Part shown: piece by piece, positions 5,699 through 8,003 of the stretch
Numbering within the stretch: the stretch's first letter is position 1
Layout: each line of letters starts with the position of its first letter
Assembly: GCA_021778575.1 (NCBI GenBank)
Contig: JAJYCH010000183.1
Location: 1-8,003, forward strand
Origin: Planctomycetota bacterium
Lineage (GTDB): Bacteria > Planctomycetota > Planctomycetia > Isosphaerales > Isosphaeraceae
DNA length: 8,003 bases
Direction: 5' to 3'
Notes under the pieces: model-generated
The model's input: only the letters and a program-made list of their open reading frames with translations
The model's database searches: none
What the model was told of the DNA's origin: nothing
Program-made: the position numbers and the translations under genes

Positions 5699-6226
5699 TC
5701 AGTCCTGTTTTGCGTCGCTCAACTCCGCCTCAGCGATCCACCTTGTCGCGGTGAACGACTTGAGAATCGGGAGCGCCTGATCGTGGCACCAGTCGTGGCA
5801 TTCGAGCAACTCGAAGGTGATGGTCGCTCGGTCGTTTTCCTGCTGGATTGATACGCCCCAGAGCGACCAGATCGGATCGACGACCAGCAGGAACCGGCCA
5901 TGAACCGTGGTCATGGATTCATGATCCAGGCGACCGGCCAGCCATCGAAACAGGTCGGCTAGCGCTCTCCGGAACCCGCTGGGATTGATCCACGACCGGA
6001 TTTCGGGACCGATGCTCGAAGCCAGGAGATCGGGAATCGGCACCAACTCGCGCCACTGTCCGTCAACCTGGTAGCTCAGCTCCGATGAGCCAGGACTGTA
6101 AGCGTGGCGAACCGAAGTTGCCCGGTCCTTGATCACCAGCAACCAGAGCAGAACCATGAGCCGGCGGATCGGCGTTAGCTCGGATAGGTTGCTCGTCGGG
6201 TCAACGTGGATCGTGGCGATCGGCAC
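5699..6226 (-). CDS. Protein of unknown function (175 residues), downstream of the transporter
   Basis: The function is not recognised. The start is GTG (6226-6224), supported by AAGGAG (6239-6234) 7 nt upstream; the ATG at 6233 is in another frame and meets a stop after ten codons. Residues 19-34 (PIRRLMVLLWLLVIKD) are hydrophobic but probably a buried helix. Residues 35-64 (RATSVRHAY, then ELSYQVDGQWRELVPIP) resemble the strand pair in the N-terminal subdomain of GspE/PilB-type ATPases (pattern: A-S-x-hydrophobic..., then Y-x-V-D-G-x-x-x-x-x-x-P-x-P), but no Walker motif follows, so this is at best a stand-alone relative. The C-terminal half (103-145) looks beta-rich, and W148CHD carries Cys/His. 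It lies 27 nt after the transporter stop and is probably co-transcribed with it. It is convergent with the HNH gene (22 bp between stops). Confidence 0.78.
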   Translation of the reverse strand: MPIATIHVDPTSNLSELTPIRRLMVLLWLLVIKDRATSVRHAYSPGSSELSYQVDGQWRELVPIPDLLASSIGPEIRSWINPSGFRRALADLFRWLAGRLDHESMTTVHGRFLLVVDPIWSLWGVSIQQENDRATITFELLECHDWCHDQALPILKSFTATRWIAEAELSDAKQD

Positions 6227-6233
6227 CTGGCAT

Positions 6234-6239
6234 CTCCTT
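6234..6239 (-). promoter_or_regulatory. Ribosome binding site fixing the GTG start of the 175-residue gene
   Basis: On the reverse strand AAGGAG (6239-6234) is a near-perfect anti-16S match, 7 nt before GTG 6226-6224. It also touches ATG 6233-6231, which is out of frame and ends within eleven codons, so the GTG is the working start. Confidence 0.75.
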
Positions 6240-6253
6240 GCCTTTGAGCCTGG

Positions 6254-7573
6254 TCACGAAACTTCAATCGGCTCAGCCGAGAGCTTCTCTTTCGTCGCCG
6301 TCTGGTCGAGCAACACCGCGACCGTCATGTCTCCCAGGACGTTCGAGCAGGTCCGGCAGCGGTCGAGGAACCAATCCACGGTCAAGAGGATCGGAATCTG
6401 TTCGGGTGGCAGCGCGACGGCGGCGAAGATCAGCGGCAAGGTGATGAACGAGCCCGACGGAATTCCGCCCGCGCCAATGCTGGCGACCACCGTGGTCACG
6501 ACGATCACCAACTGGTCGGTACTCGACATCACCTGGCCGAGCGACTGGGCGATGAACAGGACTACCGCCGCCTGGTAGAGCGCTGTGCCGTCGTTGTTGA
6601 AGTTGGTTCCGACGCACGCGGCAAGCTGGCTCGACTGCCGCGAGACCCGGAGCGGACCCATCAGCGACTTGAGCGTCACCGGGATCGTCGCGGCGGTGCT
6701 CGACGTGCTGAACGAGGTGATCATTACGCTCGACGCCCCTTTCAGGAACGTGAACGGGCTCATCCTCGCGAAGATCACGAGCTGGATCAGATACCAGGAA
6801 ATCTGGCACGCCAGACCCGCCAGAACGACCAGGATGAACCAGCCGAGCGACTGAAAAATCGTCAGACCGTTCTTCGAGATCTCCGCCGCGACCACGCCAA
6901 ACACCGCCAAGGGAACCAGGGCGACGACCCAGAGCAAGACCTTCATCAAGAGCTCAAAGCCTACCGTGATCAGGTCAATCAACACTTGATGCGAGGTCTC
7001 ACCGCGTGCCCGCTGATAATCGCGGATCTTGGCCAGGCCGATCCCCAGCGCCAGCGCGACCAGGACCAGTTGCGTCAGGTGGTTCCGGGCGAACGAGTCG
7101 GCGATGCTGGTCGGCACCAGTTCGAAGATCAGATCGGTCACGGTTTTTGCCGGGGGCAGTTCCTTCTTCGGACCGGTGATCGCTTCGGAGACCGCCGCGA
7201 GGTTCGCCCCCTGGCCGGGATGAATCAGGTTCGAGAGCGCGAGGCTGGTCGTGATCGCGACGATCGTGTTGATCAGATAATAGAGCATCATCAGGCCGCC
7301 TTGCCGGCCCCGGATATCATTGGTCACGATCGCGTGGATAATCGCCAGAAAGACCAGCGGCGTGGCCAGGGCTGTTAACGCCCGGATGATCAGCTTGGGC
7401 AAGATTTCGAGCTGCGCGGCGATATTCTTGCCCGACTGGCTCCCGTGCAGATAAAGTCCGAGCGGGACCGCCAGTAGGGCCGCGCCGATCACCCAGACAT
7501 AGAGCGGGATTCCCCCGGGCCGACTCTCCGGCTCATCGGCAACCGTCGATGTGTCGATATCCGCCTGCGCCAT
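6254..7573 (-). CDS. DAACS-family dicarboxylate or acidic amino acid:cation symporter
   Basis: This 439-residue inner-membrane carrier of the GltPh/GltP/DctA fold couples uptake of C4-dicarboxylates or glutamate/aspartate to Na+ or H+. About eight hydrophobic segments are visible, from VWVIGAALLAVPLGLYL (26-42) onward. Family landmarks in order are: Ser-rich hairpin 1 SFSTSSTAATIP (287-298), the TM7 motif GTNFNNDGT (322-330), hairpin 2 GAGGIPSGSF (367-376), and TM8 VDWFLDRCRTCSNVLGD (399-415). D404, R407 and N411 match the GltPh substrate-binding positions D394, R397 and N401, and D415 matches sodium ligand D405. Arg at this place indicates an acidic substrate, not a neutral one. The usual N-M-D-G-T is N-N-D-G-T here. 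ATG 7573 is preferred; the frame could begin at TTG 7624 (17 residues more), but that start has no Shine-Dalgarno. It is followed by the 175-residue gene. Confidence 0.92.
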   Translation of the reverse strand: MAQADIDTSTVADEPESRPGGIPLYVWVIGAALLAVPLGLYLHGSQSGKNIAAQLEILPKLIIRALTALATPLVFLAIIHAIVTNDIRGRQGGLMMLYYLINTIVAITTSLALSNLIHPGQGANLAAVSEAITGPKKELPPAKTVTDLIFELVPTSIADSFARNHLTQLVLVALALGIGLAKIRDYQRARGETSHQVLIDLITVGFELLMKVLLWVVALVPLAVFGVVAAEISKNGLTIFQSLGWFILVVLAGLACQISWYLIQLVIFARMSPFTFLKGASSVMITSFSTSSTAATIPVTLKSLMGPLRVSRQSSQLAACVGTNFNNDGTALYQAAVVLFIAQSLGQVMSSTDQLVIVVTTVVASIGAGGIPSGSFITLPLIFAAVALPPEQIPILLTVDWFLDRCRTCSNVLGDMTVAVLLDQTATKEKLSAEPIEVS

Positions 7574-7704
7574 GGTTGGTCTTGCCCCGTTCCGTAAGAT
7601 TTCGCGGCGTCGAAACCACGCCAAGGGGGAGATCTTAACCGTTGACCGGGTACGAAGGTAGAGCTTGCCCGGACGAACCGGCGTGGGGTGAAAAGTGTCC
7701 CGGC

Positions 7705-8003
7705 TTACGGACCCGTCGCCTTGATCCGCGCGACCAGGTCGGTCCAGAGCTTTCCTTCGTCAATCGTGGTGATCCACTCGATGGTTCCCTCGGGTTTCTC
7801 CAGGTCGAAGCTGAGGTCGTCCTTGAGCCGGGGTCTTGGTCGCGACTCGGATCGGGCGAAGCCGAGGAGGTAGGCGGTCGTCACCTCGTCCCAGATCGGC
7901 CAGACGATTGGTGAACCGGTGACCTGCTGGGCCACCTGCGCGTTCTCGGCGATCCAGTGATCGAATCGATTGAGCAAAAGAGGCGCGGGTTCGGGCAGCA
8001 TGG
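7705..8003 (-). CDS. Probable nucleoside hydrolase, C-terminal part (runs off right edge)
   Basis: Only the last ~99 codons are seen, ending at TAA 7707-7705; the first Met in view (8001-7999) is probably internal. The tail reads RFDHWIAENAQ (12-22 from that Met), then SPIVWPIWDEVTTAYLLGF (30-48), RPRPRLKDDLSFDLE (54-68) and TIEWITTIDEGKLWTDLVARI (73-93). A segment of type WD-x-V-x-x-A-x-L-L-G, followed by a variable loop and a final W-x-x-x-I-D...LW-x-D-L helix, fits the C-terminus of inosine-uridine-type nucleoside hydrolases, where the Asp is the last metal ligand. These enzymes release a base from a nucleoside. The catalytic N-terminal Asp cluster is outside the window, so the call is an inference. 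It is 131 nt upstream of the transporter on the same strand. Confidence 0.6.
   Translation of the reverse strand, partial: MLPEPAPLLLNRFDHWIAENAQVAQQVTGSPIVWPIWDEVTTAYLLGFARSESRPRPRLKDDLSFDLEKPEGTIEWITTIDEGKLWTDLVARIKATGP

Noticed and set aside
7574..7624. TTG 7624 as the transporter start
   Set aside because: There is no Shine-Dalgarno, the added residues are Arg-rich and precede a normal N-terminus; ATG 7573 is simpler, although AAG/GGGG before it is also weak.
1..8003. CRISPR arrays, tRNA/rRNA genes, insertion sequences, attachment sites
   Set aside because: None was seen; the only tandem repeats are the in-frame 27-bp coding units, with no regular spacers.

Overview
The window looks like chromosomal DNA from a GC-rich bacterium. 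The best guess is a planctomycete, perhaps of the Isosphaeraceae type. That is an inference from the GC-rich codon use (many TCG, GTC and CGG/CGA codons), the loose gene spacing, the many short proteins without a clear function, and a secreted Tyr/Ser/Thr/Pro-repeat protein ending in a carboxypeptidase-regulatory-like domain. No rRNA, tRNA, insertion sequence, CRISPR array, phage gene or origin is visible.

Left part (1-979, minus strand): a small 92-residue protein (979-701), then a tight two-gene unit. The unit has a 111-residue protein of unknown function (526-191), followed 6 nt later by a protein that runs off the left edge (184-1) and whose visible N-terminus resembles a HEPN domain. This pair is my best candidate for an undescribed toxin-antitoxin-like or defence-like module.

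Middle part (1378-5676, plus strand): a secreted repeat protein (1378-2679); a family 4 glycosyltransferase (2757-3914), whose ribosome binding site lies inside a long hairpin; a class I lipase-like alpha/beta hydrolase without a signal peptide (4076-4909); and a two-gene cassette of a 101-residue acidic helical protein (4980-5285) overlapping by 8 bp an HNH endonuclease (5278-5676).

Right part (8003-5699, minus strand, convergent with the HNH gene): the 3' end of a probable nucleoside hydrolase (8003-7705), a DAACS-family dicarboxylate or acidic amino acid:cation symporter (7573-6254), and a 175-residue protein of unknown function (6226-5699) that starts with GTG 27 nt downstream of the transporter. 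The last two are probably co-transcribed.

Apart from the three tightly spaced or overlapping pairs, the genes look like independent housekeeping, envelope and metabolic functions and do not form one pathway. All functions are read from sequence patterns alone; no database search was possible.
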